The notes: generated by a model not told the origin, from the sequence alone. Shown: positions 40,414 through 50,844, counted from the stretch's first letter. The stretch is DNA of 64,000 nt from Chamaesiphon sp. 336R_metabinner_41 (GCA_025359915.1 JANYDE010000137.1:1-64000); one strand, 5' to 3'. Numbers and translations are program-made.

Positions 40414-41364
40414 ATGGCAAAAAATAATTACGATCCAGTTGGTACCCTGAGTATCGGTAATGTCATCACCACAGGTACCACTCTATATAAGTCCAACTTT
40501 AAACGTTATTTTCAGGTATCATTGCGAGCAACTGGTTGGTTGATCGCAATCGGGTTTTCTGCGGTGATTGGGATACTTATTGGTGGTGTTTTGTCTGGAG
40601 TAACAAAGTCCTGGCTACTAACTATTCCATTAGGATTGGGATGGATTGCGATCGTTCTATATTGTCTGGCTAAATATGCCACAAATCGAGCTGTAATTTG
40701 TCGTCTAGCCTATCAAGAAATCATCGATGCACCTGAAAGTGCTGAAGTTGCCACCAGACAATTGACACCACGTACCTGGAGCTTTCTGAGACTTTCCTGG
40801 TTGGTAGGCTTCTATCTGTGTTTAGTTGCCACGATTAGCTATATTGGCTTGGGAATATTGGTAGTTATGGCGATCGGGGTAGCAATATATGGATTAAACT
40901 TATCGATCGAGAATCCCTTCATAATTGTGGGTATCGCGTTATTGATAATTGGTGCCTTTTTAGTGTGGCTGGTAATTTTAATTCGCTACTATGCCTACTG
41001 GTTTATCGCCGAATTACCACTTGCGATCGAGCAAACTACATCAGCTAACTTTAGTATCAGTCGTAGCAATAAATTGAGTAGAACTGTGACCAGTAGGGTA
41101 GTATTAATTATCACAATCGCTTTTTTGATGACACTCCCGATTAGTGCGGTAGGTAGCGTACCTAGCTTCATCGGTCAAATTATGAGCAGTGTCAATATTT
41201 CTGGCGATCCATCAACACAAGCTATTGGGAAATCACTAGTTTCATTGGGATTATTACTGAATCTACTCTCTGAACTATTTGTGATGCCATTTTGGCAGGC
41301 GATCAAAGCAATTGTTTATGCCGATCTCCGAAATCGAAGAGAAGGTGGCGATTTAATCATTTAG
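40414..41364 (+). CDS. Hypothetical polytopic membrane protein
   Basis: 316 aa, multiple TM segments, apparent operon with RDD gene. Confidence 0.75.
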   Translation: MAKNNYDPVGTLSIGNVITTGTTLYKSNFKRYFQVSLRATGWLIAIGFSAVIGILIGGVLSGVTKSWLLTIPLGLGWIAIVLYCLAKYATNRAVICRLAYQEIIDAPESAEVATRQLTPRTWSFLRLSWLVGFYLCLVATISYIGLGILVVMAIGVAIYGLNLSIENPFIIVGIALLIIGAFLVWLVILIRYYAYWFIAELPLAIEQTTSANFSISRSNKLSRTVTSRVVLIITIAFLMTLPISAVGSVPSFIGQIMSSVNISGDPSTQAIGKSLVSLGLLLNLLSELFVMPFWQAIKAIVYADLRNRREGGDLII

Positions 41365-41370
41365 GCATAT

Positions 41371-42153
41371 TTGCTAACCAAAATGAAATTCTTAAACCGA
41401 GTTAAATCCCAAACCCCAGAAAGTGTCGAACTAGAATTTGTCCTCGCTGGATTAGGCAATCGTATTTATGCCTTAAGTATCGATTACCTCATTTGGAGTT
41501 CGACATTATTGATCCTCTTGTTGGGGTGGGCTTTTATAATTAGTCAAATAAATTGGCTCCAATCAGAGCCGATTCGTCCGTGGGTTTCGGCAATCCAAAT
41601 CTTAATTTTATTTGGCGTATATATTGGTTATTTTATTATCTTTGAAACCTTGTGGCGCGGACAAACTCCAGGCAAAAGGTATGTTAAAATTAGGGTGATT
41701 CGAGAAGACGCGCGCAATGTGGGCATCCAGCAATCAATCCTGCGATCGTTGCTGCGTCCAGTTGACGATATTTTTTGTTTAGGCTTGTTATTAATTCTGT
41801 TCACAGCCCAAGAAAAACGGCTTGGTGATTGGGTAGCGGGAACGATTCTAGTCCAAGAAGGACAAGCTATTACCAATCAACAAATTACTCTCTCACCAGC
41901 AGCTTCAGATCTAGCAGTGCGACTAATCGAAACTGGGAAAATTGCAGCAATTACGCCGCATGAATTTGCCACTATTCGTAAATATCTCTATCGTTATATA
42001 GGATTAGATCCAGCCATGAGAAATGAAGTTAGCGACAGATTGGCTCATCAACTATTACAGCGAATCGAACTCGAAAATCGACCACTGACAATGGATTCTC
42101 ATCTGATGCTAGAATCAGTTTATCTCGCCTATCAACAGCAATTTAGGGAATAG
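41371..42153 (+). CDS. RDD-family membrane protein
   Basis: LAGLGNRIYALSIDYLI, FETLWRGQTPGKRYVKIRVI, EKRLGDWVAGTILV. Confidence 0.88.
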   Translation: MLTKMKFLNRVKSQTPESVELEFVLAGLGNRIYALSIDYLIWSSTLLILLLGWAFIISQINWLQSEPIRPWVSAIQILILFGVYIGYFIIFETLWRGQTPGKRYVKIRVIREDARNVGIQQSILRSLLRPVDDIFCLGLLLILFTAQEKRLGDWVAGTILVQEGQAITNQQITLSPAASDLAVRLIETGKIAAITPHEFATIRKYLYRYIGLDPAMRNEVSDRLAHQLLQRIELENRPLTMDSHLMLESVYLAYQQQFRE

Positions 42154-42215
42154 GGAATTAATTGATAATTGATAATGCCGGAAAAGATACATACATATAC
42201 ATAAAATATAAATAT

Positions 42216-42869
42216 ATGCAAGCGATCGAATCAGAAGTTTATCAAGGGCAGTTTGGGACATTTACCATTACAGATCGAGATCGTCAGAGTGTGGTAATTT
42301 ATCGCAGTGCTTTGATGGTGGCGGCGGTGAGTTTTGGGATTGGAACAATTGCCGCATTATCACAATTTGGTCAGACGGAGGTTGTGAATTCTAATGTGTT
42401 AGATTTAATCACATTTTTGTATATTACCTTCTCCATTGGATTGGGGATTGCGCTGGCGATGATTCATATTTACATGGTAGTTTTACACCGTGCATTGCAA
42501 TCATTTTTGGCAATTGGGAGTGTGAGTGCGATCGTTTGTTCGATATATTACCATCAACCAATTGGATCGATAGTTTATCAGCAGCCAATGACAATTTTAG
42601 GCGTGGGATTTACTTTCGCTGCACTAACGGGTATCTTTTTCAAGGAAGCCTTTTGTTTCAATCGCTTTGAAACGAAGATCCTCACATTTTTAGTTCCCAT
42701 CTTATTATTAGGACATCTCACCAATCTACTTCCTCAGACTATTGAAGCCATATTATTAGCAATGTGGGCGGGATTATTCTTGATATTTGCCATCCGCAAA
42801 GCCATTCAAGCAATCCCACCCGATCTCGGTGATAAATCAGTATTTGAGTACCTGAAAAAACAGAAATAG
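42216..42869 (+). CDS. DUF2301 membrane protein
   Basis: VYQGQFGTFTITDRDRQSVVIYRSALM; GIFFKEAFCFNRFETKILT. Confidence 0.82.
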   Translation: MQAIESEVYQGQFGTFTITDRDRQSVVIYRSALMVAAVSFGIGTIAALSQFGQTEVVNSNVLDLITFLYITFSIGLGIALAMIHIYMVVLHRALQSFLAIGSVSAIVCSIYYHQPIGSIVYQQPMTILGVGFTFAALTGIFFKEAFCFNRFETKILTFLVPILLLGHLTNLLPQTIEAILLAMWAGLFLIFAIRKAIQAIPPDLGDKSVFEYLKKQK

Positions 42870-42960
42870 CCGAATAATTCAGCAATTTTAGATTAAAAAA
42901 TACAAGCATATAATCTAGATGCTAGGCTAATTCATATCAATTATTAATTATTAATTATCC

Positions 42961-43656
42961 ATGTACAGTTCTTTACCAATACAATCGCATGATTGGTCGA
43001 TTGAGATCGATCGAGTCAAACAAAGATTCGATCGAGAATTTAAACAAGAAGCCTTCGATTTGCCAGCAGAAGTAGAAGCAATGCCAATTTTTCGAGAGTG
43101 GATTGCTCATAATCTCACAGCAAAGATTACTTCACCATTTTGGGAATTAGCCGAATTCAAAAAGAATCACCGTTGCTTAGATATTGGCTGTGGCGTTAGC
43201 TTTTTAGTATATAATTGGCGGGAATGGGAAACCTATTTTTATGGACAAGAAATCAGCATCGTGTCACGTAATGCCCTCAACTCAAGAGGGCCACAATTAA
43301 ACTCTAAATTATTTAAAGGCGTGCAATCTGGAGCCGCCCATCAATTACACTATGAGGAGGGTATGTTCGATCGAGTAATTGCGACTGGATTTAGTTGTTA
43401 CTATCCACCAGAGTATTGGAAACTAGTACTTCAGGAAGTAAAAAGAGTCCTGAAACCAGATGGAATATTTATCTTTGATGCGATCGATCCAGATGCCGAA
43501 TTAGCTGAAAATTGGGCAATTTTAGAGATGTATTTAGGTGCTGAAGTATTTTTGTCATCTCTAGATCAGTTCACAGAGATAATCAAAGAAGTTGGTGGTC
43601 GAGTTTCATCCACCAAATCAGGAGAATTGTTTCAGATGTATCAAGTTAGCTTTTAA
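42961..43656 (+). CDS. Class I SAM-dependent methyltransferase
   Basis: CLDIGCGVSFLVYNW, FDRVIATGFSCYYPPEYWKLVLQEVKRVLKPDGIFIFDAID. Confidence 0.87.
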   Translation: MYSSLPIQSHDWSIEIDRVKQRFDREFKQEAFDLPAEVEAMPIFREWIAHNLTAKITSPFWELAEFKKNHRCLDIGCGVSFLVYNWREWETYFYGQEISIVSRNALNSRGPQLNSKLFKGVQSGAAHQLHYEEGMFDRVIATGFSCYYPPEYWKLVLQEVKRVLKPDGIFIFDAIDPDAELAENWAILEMYLGAEVFLSSLDQFTEIIKEVGGRVSSTKSGELFQMYQVSF

Positions 43657-43763
43657 TCCAATCGGTCATTTACCACATTTAATTTGGTAGAAAACACTAC
43701 ATTTCCAACCAATTAAATTAAGAACCCGATCGAAACTAATCTCGATCGGGTTCTAAGTTATTA

Positions 43764-44159
43764 TGGAGCTGGGCAGAGTCGAACTGCCGTCCGCCCTGGG
43801 TATTAACTTTCCGCTCATTCACAGGTATAGTCTATCTAATCCTCAAGACGGGAGTGACCAATTATCCCTGGTCGCAGGATTCTCTGATGAATCTTAGCTA
43901 TCGAACCTACCAGAGACGGTGAGATAGAGCATCCGTTGGGGGTTATCTATAGTAATTAACGGAGTCATACTATAAATGCTCGAACTTAGAAATTAATCTT
44001 AAGCGTTTTTTTAAGCAGCTACAGGAGCGGCTTTACGAGCGAAAGGTACAATGTTGTTTGCATCTATATTTATTTGAGCCGATATTAACGAGAGTGGACT
44101 CCCTCTCGACCTGCATCACAGTGCAGCTTTCGCCAACACGTCGAAACCTTTACAGCCCC
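43764..44159 (-). ncRNA. ssrA: tmRNA
   Basis: Minus strand starts GGGGCTGTAAAGGTTTCGACG and ends GGTTCGACTCTGCCCAGCTCCA; internal tag codons (44014-44061, stop TAA 44011-44013) read ANNIVPFARKAAPVAA. Confidence 0.96.
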
Positions 44160-44277
44160 AAGTCTCTTTATTATATAGTGTTTTGCGGGAATTGTCATGA
44201 GGGGGCGAGGCGACTGGGAGACTGGGGGAGAAAATATATCCCCTATTACCTATTACCTATTACCTATCCCCCTCCTC

Positions 44278-45597
44278 ATGAAACTCCTCTGTATCAGCAA
44301 CGGACATGGTGAAGATGCAATCGCCTTACCTGTCTTACAAGAATTGCGCAAACTATCCCCATCCGCAGAAATAGTCACATTGCCGATCGTGGGTGTGGGG
44401 AAGGCGTATAGTAATAATGGTTTCTCGATCGCAGGGAATGTCCAAACGATGCCGTCGGGGGGATTTCTGAATCAAGATAATCGCCAATTGGTGCGGGATT
44501 TGCGCGGGGGATTGGCGGGATTGACGATCGACCAAATTCGGACTGTTCGCAATTGGGCGAAGTCTGGTGGTAAAATTCTGGCGGTGGGTGATATTGTGCC
44601 GTTATTATTTGCCTGGATGAGTGGGGCTGATTATGCTTTTATCGGTACGGCAAAATCGGAGTATTATATTCGGGATAGTCAGGGACAGATTTTACCATCG
44701 CAGCAGGATTCGATCGAGGTAAAAACCGGATCTTATTATTTTCCGTGGGAGCGGTGGTTATTAAGTCGGGATAGATGTCAGGCGGTATTTCCAAGAGATA
44801 AATTAACTACTGAAAATCTGTGCCAATACCAGATTCCGGCTTTCGATTTGGGAAATCCGATGACGGATGGAGTATCGACAGATCCCAATCTACCAATATT
44901 TTATCCATCTAAATCAGCCAAGCAACCCCTCGTTGTCACATTACTTCCTGGCTCGCGTCCGCCAGAAGCTTATGGGAATTGGAAACAAATACTTATCGCT
45001 GTAAATAGCCTGATTCCGGTCTTTAACCAGCGGGAAATCATCTGTTTGGCTGCAATTACCCCGACCTTAGATTTAGATATCTTACAAGGCAATTTGGATG
45101 AATTGGGATGGATGCAAACGATTGCCGTTCGCGAAGCGTCTCGAAGAGAAGGCAGGTTTTCAACCAACGATCCTGCTGCTGAGTTAATTAGTCTCATTCC
45201 CGATGCGAGGGCGATTTATTATCGACGAGATCATTCGACGATCGTGATTAGCACTCAAGCTTATTCACAGTGTATGCGATCGGGGGACTGTGCGATCGCG
45301 ATGGCGGGTACGGCGACGGAACAGTTTATCGGATTGGGTAAACCTGCATTTATCATTCCAGGTGCTGGCCCTCAGTTTACACCAGCTTTTGCCGAAGCTC
45401 AAACTCGACTATTGGGTGAGTCGGTGATTCTAGTACCTCAGGCGCAGGATCTGGGGGTGGAAATGCAGCGATTATTAGCGCAACCCGATAAGTTAAGATC
45501 GATTTATCAGAATGGACTATTACGCATGGGTACGCCTGGTGCTGCGAAACGAATTGCAGCGTGTTTGATGGGAATAATGGGTAGGGGTAATTCATGA
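44278..45597 (+). CDS. Lipid-A-disaccharide synthase-related protein (TIGR03492-like), paralogue A
   Basis: MKLLCISNGHGEDAIALPVLQEL, MPSGGFLNQD, LAVGDIVPLLFAW, LLPGSRPPEAYGNW, GTATEQFIGLGKPAFIIPGAGPQFTPAFAEAQTRLLG. Confidence 0.87.
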   Translation: MKLLCISNGHGEDAIALPVLQELRKLSPSAEIVTLPIVGVGKAYSNNGFSIAGNVQTMPSGGFLNQDNRQLVRDLRGGLAGLTIDQIRTVRNWAKSGGKILAVGDIVPLLFAWMSGADYAFIGTAKSEYYIRDSQGQILPSQQDSIEVKTGSYYFPWERWLLSRDRCQAVFPRDKLTTENLCQYQIPAFDLGNPMTDGVSTDPNLPIFYPSKSAKQPLVVTLLPGSRPPEAYGNWKQILIAVNSLIPVFNQREIICLAAITPTLDLDILQGNLDELGWMQTIAVREASRREGRFSTNDPAAELISLIPDARAIYYRRDHSTIVISTQAYSQCMRSGDCAIAMAGTATEQFIGLGKPAFIIPGAGPQFTPAFAEAQTRLLGESVILVPQAQDLGVEMQRLLAQPDKLRSIYQNGLLRMGTPGAAKRIAACLMGIMGRGNS

Positions 45598-45605
45598 ATT
45601 ACCCC
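45584..45605. repeat. Palindrome GGGGTAATTCATGAATTACCCC, family copy with a compensated arm change; contains the stop codon of the overlapping ORF
   Basis: Perfect 11+11 bp arms; TGA at 45595-45597. Confidence 0.93.
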
Positions 45606-45678
45606 ACCAATCCGTTGCGAACAAACCAAAAGCTGATAGCGTCTAATAAGTAAATCATTTAGCGATCGAGTAAGTCTT

Positions 45679-47406
45679 TTGAAGCAGCGTTCTAATTATT
45701 GGCAAATTCTCCCTTATCTTCGTCCCCATTGGCGGATGATTAGCGGCGGCTTAATATGTGTGATTATCTTTAGCCTATTTTCGCCACTGATGGCATCTTT
45801 GGCGGGGGATATTTCCAAGTATTTGGGAGATGGTAATGTCAAGTTATTAATTAAATTTGCTCTAATTGGTGGGTTGATTTATATCCTGCGGGGTATTGCT
45901 CAGTATGGGCAAGATTCACTGATGGCGAAGGTGGCATTTACTGTGACATTGGATTTACGAAAACGGGTATATGCTCATCTGTTAAAAGTGGGTTCAGCAT
46001 ATACCCAGACTGTCCAAACTGGCGATCTAGCTTATAGATTGACAGAAGATGTCGATCGAGTTGCGGAAGTTATCTATAAGATTTTTCATCAATTTATTCC
46101 CTGTGTTTTACAGCTAGTTCTAATCCTGGGATATTTGGTCTGTGTGAATTGGCAATTGACAATTTCGGTATTTATTCTGTTGCCAATTATCTCGATTATC
46201 GTCGGTTGGTTTGGCGATAAATTGCAGAAGTTTTCCCTCCGCAGTCAAAATCGCACATCCGATTTAGCTTCCCTAATTACTGAGTTTACTGGGAACATGC
46301 GATCGATCCAAGCATTTGCCGCTGAGGATTATGCTAATTATCGATTTGGACAGGAAGCCGAATTAAATTACTTAGCCAAATATGGGACGGAGCATCTCAA
46401 AGCTTTTCAATTTCCGATTATTAGTTTTATCCAAGTATCGAGTATTCTATTTCTATTTGTCTTAGCTGGTTGGCAGATTTCTCTGGGTAATTTAACTAGC
46501 AGTGTATTCGTCAGTTATATTATTGCCATTGCCTTATTAATCGATCCGATCGCGATTACTACTGGCAATTATAATGATATCAAGCAATCGGAAGCTTCTG
46601 TCGATCGAGTGTTTGAATTATTTCAGATTCCGGTGACAATTACCGAAAAAGCTGACGCGATCAAGTTGCCACGCATAACAGGTACGATTGACTATCATCG
46701 AGTCAGCTTTGGATATACGCCCGAACAACCAATTATCAAATCATTTGACCTTCAGATTCAACCAGGCGAAACCACTGCCCTGGTCGGGGCTTCTGGGGCA
46801 GGCAAAAGCACGATTCTGAGCTTATTAAACCGCTTCCACGATGTCTCATCTGGCAGCATCTCGATCGATGGCATCGATATCCGCGATGTCACTCTCAAAA
46901 GTCTGCGTTGTCAAATTGGGATCGTGCCTCAAGATACAGTTTTACTCTCTGGATCGATCGCTCAAAATATCGCATTCGGACAGACAGAATTCGATATTAA
47001 AGAAGTAGAAGAAGCAGCTAAAATCGCCAATGCCCATCAGTTTATCTCTCAACTTCCCCAAGGCTATTATACATACGTCGGCGAAAAGGGAACAACACTA
47101 TCAGGCGGACAAAAACAACGAATTGCGATCGCTAGAGCCGTATTATTTAATCCTCGGATTCTGATTTTAGATGAAGCAACTTCCGCGCTAGATTCTGAAT
47201 CAGAAGCCTTAGTCCAAGAAGCACTCGAACGCATCATGGCAGATCGTACAGTATTTATCATCGCTCATCGTCTGGCGACAGTGCGAAAAGCCGATCGAAT
47301 TTTAGTCATCGAAAATGGCGAAATTATCGAAGCTGGTACTCATCCCGAACTGCTCGATAAAACTGGGCGGTATGCAGAGTTTTATGCTCGACAATTTAGC
47401 GAGTAG
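45679..47406 (+). CDS. ABC exporter, TMD-NBD half transporter (MsbA/lipid A export-like); start codon uncertain
   Basis: TALVGASGAGKSTILSLLNRFHDVSSGSISIDG, LSGGQKQRIAIARAVLFNPRILILDEATSALD. Confidence 0.9.
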   Translation: MKQRSNYWQILPYLRPHWRMISGGLICVIIFSLFSPLMASLAGDISKYLGDGNVKLLIKFALIGGLIYILRGIAQYGQDSLMAKVAFTVTLDLRKRVYAHLLKVGSAYTQTVQTGDLAYRLTEDVDRVAEVIYKIFHQFIPCVLQLVLILGYLVCVNWQLTISVFILLPIISIIVGWFGDKLQKFSLRSQNRTSDLASLITEFTGNMRSIQAFAAEDYANYRFGQEAELNYLAKYGTEHLKAFQFPIISFIQVSSILFLFVLAGWQISLGNLTSSVFVSYIIAIALLIDPIAITTGNYNDIKQSEASVDRVFELFQIPVTITEKADAIKLPRITGTIDYHRVSFGYTPEQPIIKSFDLQIQPGETTALVGASGAGKSTILSLLNRFHDVSSGSISIDGIDIRDVTLKSLRCQIGIVPQDTVLLSGSIAQNIAFGQTEFDIKEVEEAAKIANAHQFISQLPQGYYTYVGEKGTTLSGGQKQRIAIARAVLFNPRILILDEATSALDSESEALVQEALERIMADRTVFIIAHRLATVRKADRILVIENGEIIEAGTHPELLDKTGRYAEFYARQFSE

Positions 47407-47408
47407 AA

Positions 47409-48641
47409 TTATGGATATGTATCGGTTTTCAAAAATAAATCGCTGAAAACCCGCGCCATTGCGTCGCCGCCACCAGAATTACCAATTCGCTCCAAGCCAT
47501 TTGCTCGACATTGAGCAAGGTATTCTTGATCCTCTAAGGTGCGATAGATGGCTTGCGCTGCTTCGGTAATTGTTGCGGCGGTAGCTGGTTTGGTACCGAT
47601 GGTTTGCACCGAAGATCCGAGTAAACGCATTTGCGCTTCGGCGAAAACATAGGTAAACTGAGGCCCAGCACTAGGAATCTGAATAATTGGTTTGCCTAAT
47701 CCGACTGCTTGTTCGATCGCAGTGCCAGCCATGCCCGCAACTAGATCGCACTGCTGTAAAATATCTGCAAAGGCATCATAAATGCACCGTAACCGCATCT
47801 GATGTTCGGGATGAGTTAAATCACCTGTGGGATAATACTCCCACCCCCTTTGCTCGGCTAGCTGTTGGAGCGGAATCATTCCGGTTGCATCGGGTAAACA
47901 TAAATTCGGGGTGACGGCGGCGCAAAATTGAATCCCATCGGGAAAGAGGGGAGTTGTCGCAATTGCTAGATCCAGCAGTAGCTGTAAATTAGTTCCGGCT
48001 TCGGGTAATCTACTCCCTGGTAATAATGCAACTAGGGGTATATTTGGTAATAACTGTAAGTCTTTCCCTGTCAATTCCAACGCATCCATCGCCGGAAAAC
48101 CAACAAAGATGGCTTTACTATACCCCTGATTATTCAACATCTGGGCTGTATATCGATCGCGTGTAAATATCTGCCGACATCGATCGGATTTTAGCAGCCA
48201 ATCGGTAAGGAGGGGAAATTTCATCCGATCTTCATAGTATGCGGAACTCGATACCATAAATGAGATATATGGTTTACCTGTGAGATAGGCACCTAATAAA
48301 ACGACGACATCGCCGACGGCTAAAATTGCGGTACAATCACGACCATATTTACGAATAGCCTGAATCTGTCGCCACAGCAAGGTAAATAAACCAGACTTCA
48401 CATCGTCTAGCAATTTCAACCTGTCGCTATACACAAATCCACCTGATGGTAAGGCTTCCGTTGGGCCGATAATATGTACATCTAAATTGCGATAAGCGTT
48501 ACCATATCCAACAATCGGCATTGCACCGATTTCTACTTGTGGTTGTTGTTGACGCAATGCTTTTAATATTTGAATGGCGTTAAGATCTTCTCCATGTCCA
48601 TTACTGAGGAATAAAATTTTTTTGGTTGCTTGGCTGCTCAT
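47409..48641 (-). CDS. Lipid-A-disaccharide synthase-related protein, paralogue B
   Basis: KKILFLSNGHGEDLNAIQILKAL, LPSGGFVYSDRLKLL, LAVGDVVVLLGAYL, LLPGSRLPEAGTN, GTAIEQAVGLGKPIIQIPSAGPQFTYVFAEAQMRLLG. Confidence 0.87.
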   Translation of the reverse strand: MSSQATKKILFLSNGHGEDLNAIQILKALRQQQPQVEIGAMPIVGYGNAYRNLDVHIIGPTEALPSGGFVYSDRLKLLDDVKSGLFTLLWRQIQAIRKYGRDCTAILAVGDVVVLLGAYLTGKPYISFMVSSSAYYEDRMKFPLLTDWLLKSDRCRQIFTRDRYTAQMLNNQGYSKAIFVGFPAMDALELTGKDLQLLPNIPLVALLPGSRLPEAGTNLQLLLDLAIATTPLFPDGIQFCAAVTPNLCLPDATGMIPLQQLAEQRGWEYYPTGDLTHPEHQMRLRCIYDAFADILQQCDLVAGMAGTAIEQAVGLGKPIIQIPSAGPQFTYVFAEAQMRLLGSSVQTIGTKPATAATITEAAQAIYRTLEDQEYLAQCRANGLERIGNSGGGDAMARVFSDLFLKTDTYP

Positions 48642-48844
48642 TTTTTTTAACCGCAGCGGTGCGCGCTTGCCTTTGTTCCCCGACAGTATAGCGCAACAAG
48701 ACAGAGGCGCAGAGGACGCAGAGAGAATACTAGTATGAATCACAGTTAAGATGCTGTAGGGGCAGGTTTGTGCGAGGGATTGCCTACCTGAAAATAAGTC
48801 TAAAACAAAACCTGCCCTAACCACTCTAGTAAAGATGGTATGTT

Positions 48845-49954
48845 TTAAGCCAGGAGTTTAGAGTATAAGTTTTCGGTCTTAATTAACATTCGATCGACTG
48901 TAAAATTATCTTCATATCTTTTCCGTCCATTCTTCGCAAATTCATCAACTAATTCAGGTCGATCGAGTAAGTATTGCAATTTTTCGGCTAAACTATCTAC
49001 ATCTTGCGGTGGAATGATAAATCCAGTTTCACCATCGGCTACTTGTTCGACGATGCCGCCGATGCTGGTGCCAATCACTGCTTTCTGTTGAGCCATTGCT
49101 TCGGCACATGCAAGGCTACAGGCTTCTTGAAGAGAAGGCAAAACAAAGAAGTTAAATAAGCTCATCAATTCGGGTAGATTACTTACATATCCAGCAAAAA
49201 TCGTTTGATTCGCAATACCTAAATCTTCGGACTGTTGTTTGAGTTGTTGTTCTAATTCTCCCACGCCCGCGATAACTAATCGCAAATTTGGCTTATCTTT
49301 TGCTACTCGTGCAAATGCCTGCAATAGATAAGTTAATCCTTTTGCTTCAGATAGTCTAGCCGCTGTGCCGATAATAGTTTGGGTATTAGCATCTAGATCA
49401 AATTTTTTGGATAGAGAATCGACGATCGATCGATCGATTGTCGGTGTTGCTACACCATTATAAATCATCTCTAGCTTCGCCGGATTCATTCCCAGCTTAA
49501 CTAAAATATCGTATTCTGTTTGGCAAACACAAATTACTCTCGTTGCAAATAGATTGGCAAATATACAGGCTAATCGATAACTGATTTTGGCACTAGCTCC
49601 ATGATAGCCATGTACCGTAAATACGATCGGTAGCTTGGGAAAAAACAACCGTAGTGGTATCATCAATTCATGTGCGCCATGAACATGAATTAGATCGATC
49701 AATTGCCGTTGCTGAGACGCTTTAATCCCCGCAACTAATTCTCGTAAGCCACTAAAGAAATTTCGATCCCATGAGGTGAACTCATTATAATTAAGCTGCT
49801 TTGCTAGAAACAATGGTAAAGTTTTGCCAGTTGGTGCTAGTAGTGAGATCTGATAACGATCTTGAAATTCTTCAATCAAACTTAAAGCTTGTTTCTCGGT
49901 ACCACCCTGTTCTAGATAAGGCAAAATACAAACTAAATGTTTCCTACTTCCCAC
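48845..49954 (-). CDS. Glycosyltransferase family 4
   Basis: EQGGTEKQALSLIEEF, IGTAARLSEAKGLTYLLQAFARV, EACSLACAEAMAQQKAVIGTSIGGIVEQVADGETGFI. Confidence 0.93.
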   Translation of the reverse strand: MGSRKHLVCILPYLEQGGTEKQALSLIEEFQDRYQISLLAPTGKTLPLFLAKQLNYNEFTSWDRNFFSGLRELVAGIKASQQRQLIDLIHVHGAHELMIPLRLFFPKLPIVFTVHGYHGASAKISYRLACIFANLFATRVICVCQTEYDILVKLGMNPAKLEMIYNGVATPTIDRSIVDSLSKKFDLDANTQTIIGTAARLSEAKGLTYLLQAFARVAKDKPNLRLVIAGVGELEQQLKQQSEDLGIANQTIFAGYVSNLPELMSLFNFFVLPSLQEACSLACAEAMAQQKAVIGTSIGGIVEQVADGETGFIIPPQDVDSLAEKLQYLLDRPELVDEFAKNGRKRYEDNFTVDRMLIKTENLYSKLLA

Positions 49955-49964
49955 GCTGCTGTCG

Positions 49965-49981
49965 GGTGGGCAGTGCCCACC
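49965..49981. repeat. Palindrome GGTGGGCAGTGCCCACC
   Basis: Inverted repeat, cf. 1214-1228. Confidence 0.7.
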
Positions 49982-50193
49982 ATCTAGGGTTTAATTAATA
50001 CTAATATAAGTGAATCAGGATCGAGATCGATCGGTTAGAAACTACCTAAAATGTAGATGATGGGACATGTTCACCATACGGCTAAATTCATCAAGATTAA
50101 ATGTGTTAGTGCGTCATCCTCTGAAGTAACGCACCCTACAACCGATTGCTAACAACCCAATTAATAATTATTAATTATTAATTATTAATTAAT

Positions 50194-50844
50194 TCAAGAT
50201 GGATCGTTACCCATAAAAGTAGGCATAGCGACAATATTATCATTCTGGCTGATCCCTTCTTGCCTAAAGACCTTCTTCACTGTCAATAGCAAAATCTTAA
50301 AATCGAGCCATAGGCTCCAATTATCTACATACCAAAGATCTAGTGCAAATTTTTCATCCCAGGTAAGAGCATTTCGCCCGTTAACCTGTGCCCAACCAGT
50401 AATCCCTGGTTGAACGTCATGACGACGTGCTTGCTCGGAATTGTACCGTTCTAGGTATTCTACCAACAATGGTCTCGGACCGACAAAACTCATATCACCC
50501 ATCAATACGTTCCAAAGCTGGGGTAGCTCATCTAAGCTAGCTTTTCGGAAAAATTGCCCCAAGGGAATTAACCGCTCTTCGTCAGAGAGTAAATTACCTT
50601 CAGCATCGCAATCGCTAGTCATTGTGCGAAACTTATATACAGTAAATATCTTACTATTTTTGCCGGGACGTGCTTGGGTAAAGACAATCGGGCTACCCAT
50701 GCGAACGCGAACCAGAACTGCTACTACTATTAAGATCGGAGAAAATAGCAACAGCAACAAGGCAGCCATCGATCGATCGCCGATTAGTTTGAGGACTAAG
50801 CTAAAATAGTTAGGCCGATTATCTGAATATTTTTTTTCTGTCAT
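50194..50844 (-). CDS. Bacterial sugar transferase (undecaprenyl-phosphate sugar phosphotransferase, WcaJ/ExoY-like)
   Basis: VFTQARPGKNSKIFTVYKFRTM, FFRKASLDELPQLWNVLMGDMSFVGPRPLL, QPGITGWAQVNGRN. Confidence 0.95.
   Translation of the reverse strand: MTEKKYSDNRPNYFSLVLKLIGDRSMAALLLLLFSPILIVVAVLVRVRMGSPIVFTQARPGKNSKIFTVYKFRTMTSDCDAEGNLLSDEERLIPLGQFFRKASLDELPQLWNVLMGDMSFVGPRPLLVEYLERYNSEQARRHDVQPGITGWAQVNGRNALTWDEKFALDLWYVDNWSLWLDFKILLLTVKKVFRQEGISQNDNIVAMPTFMGNDPS

Noticed and set aside
44058-44312. 84-aa ORF on + strand
   Set aside because: Antisense to the tmRNA and then runs into repeat sequence; tmRNA explains the region.
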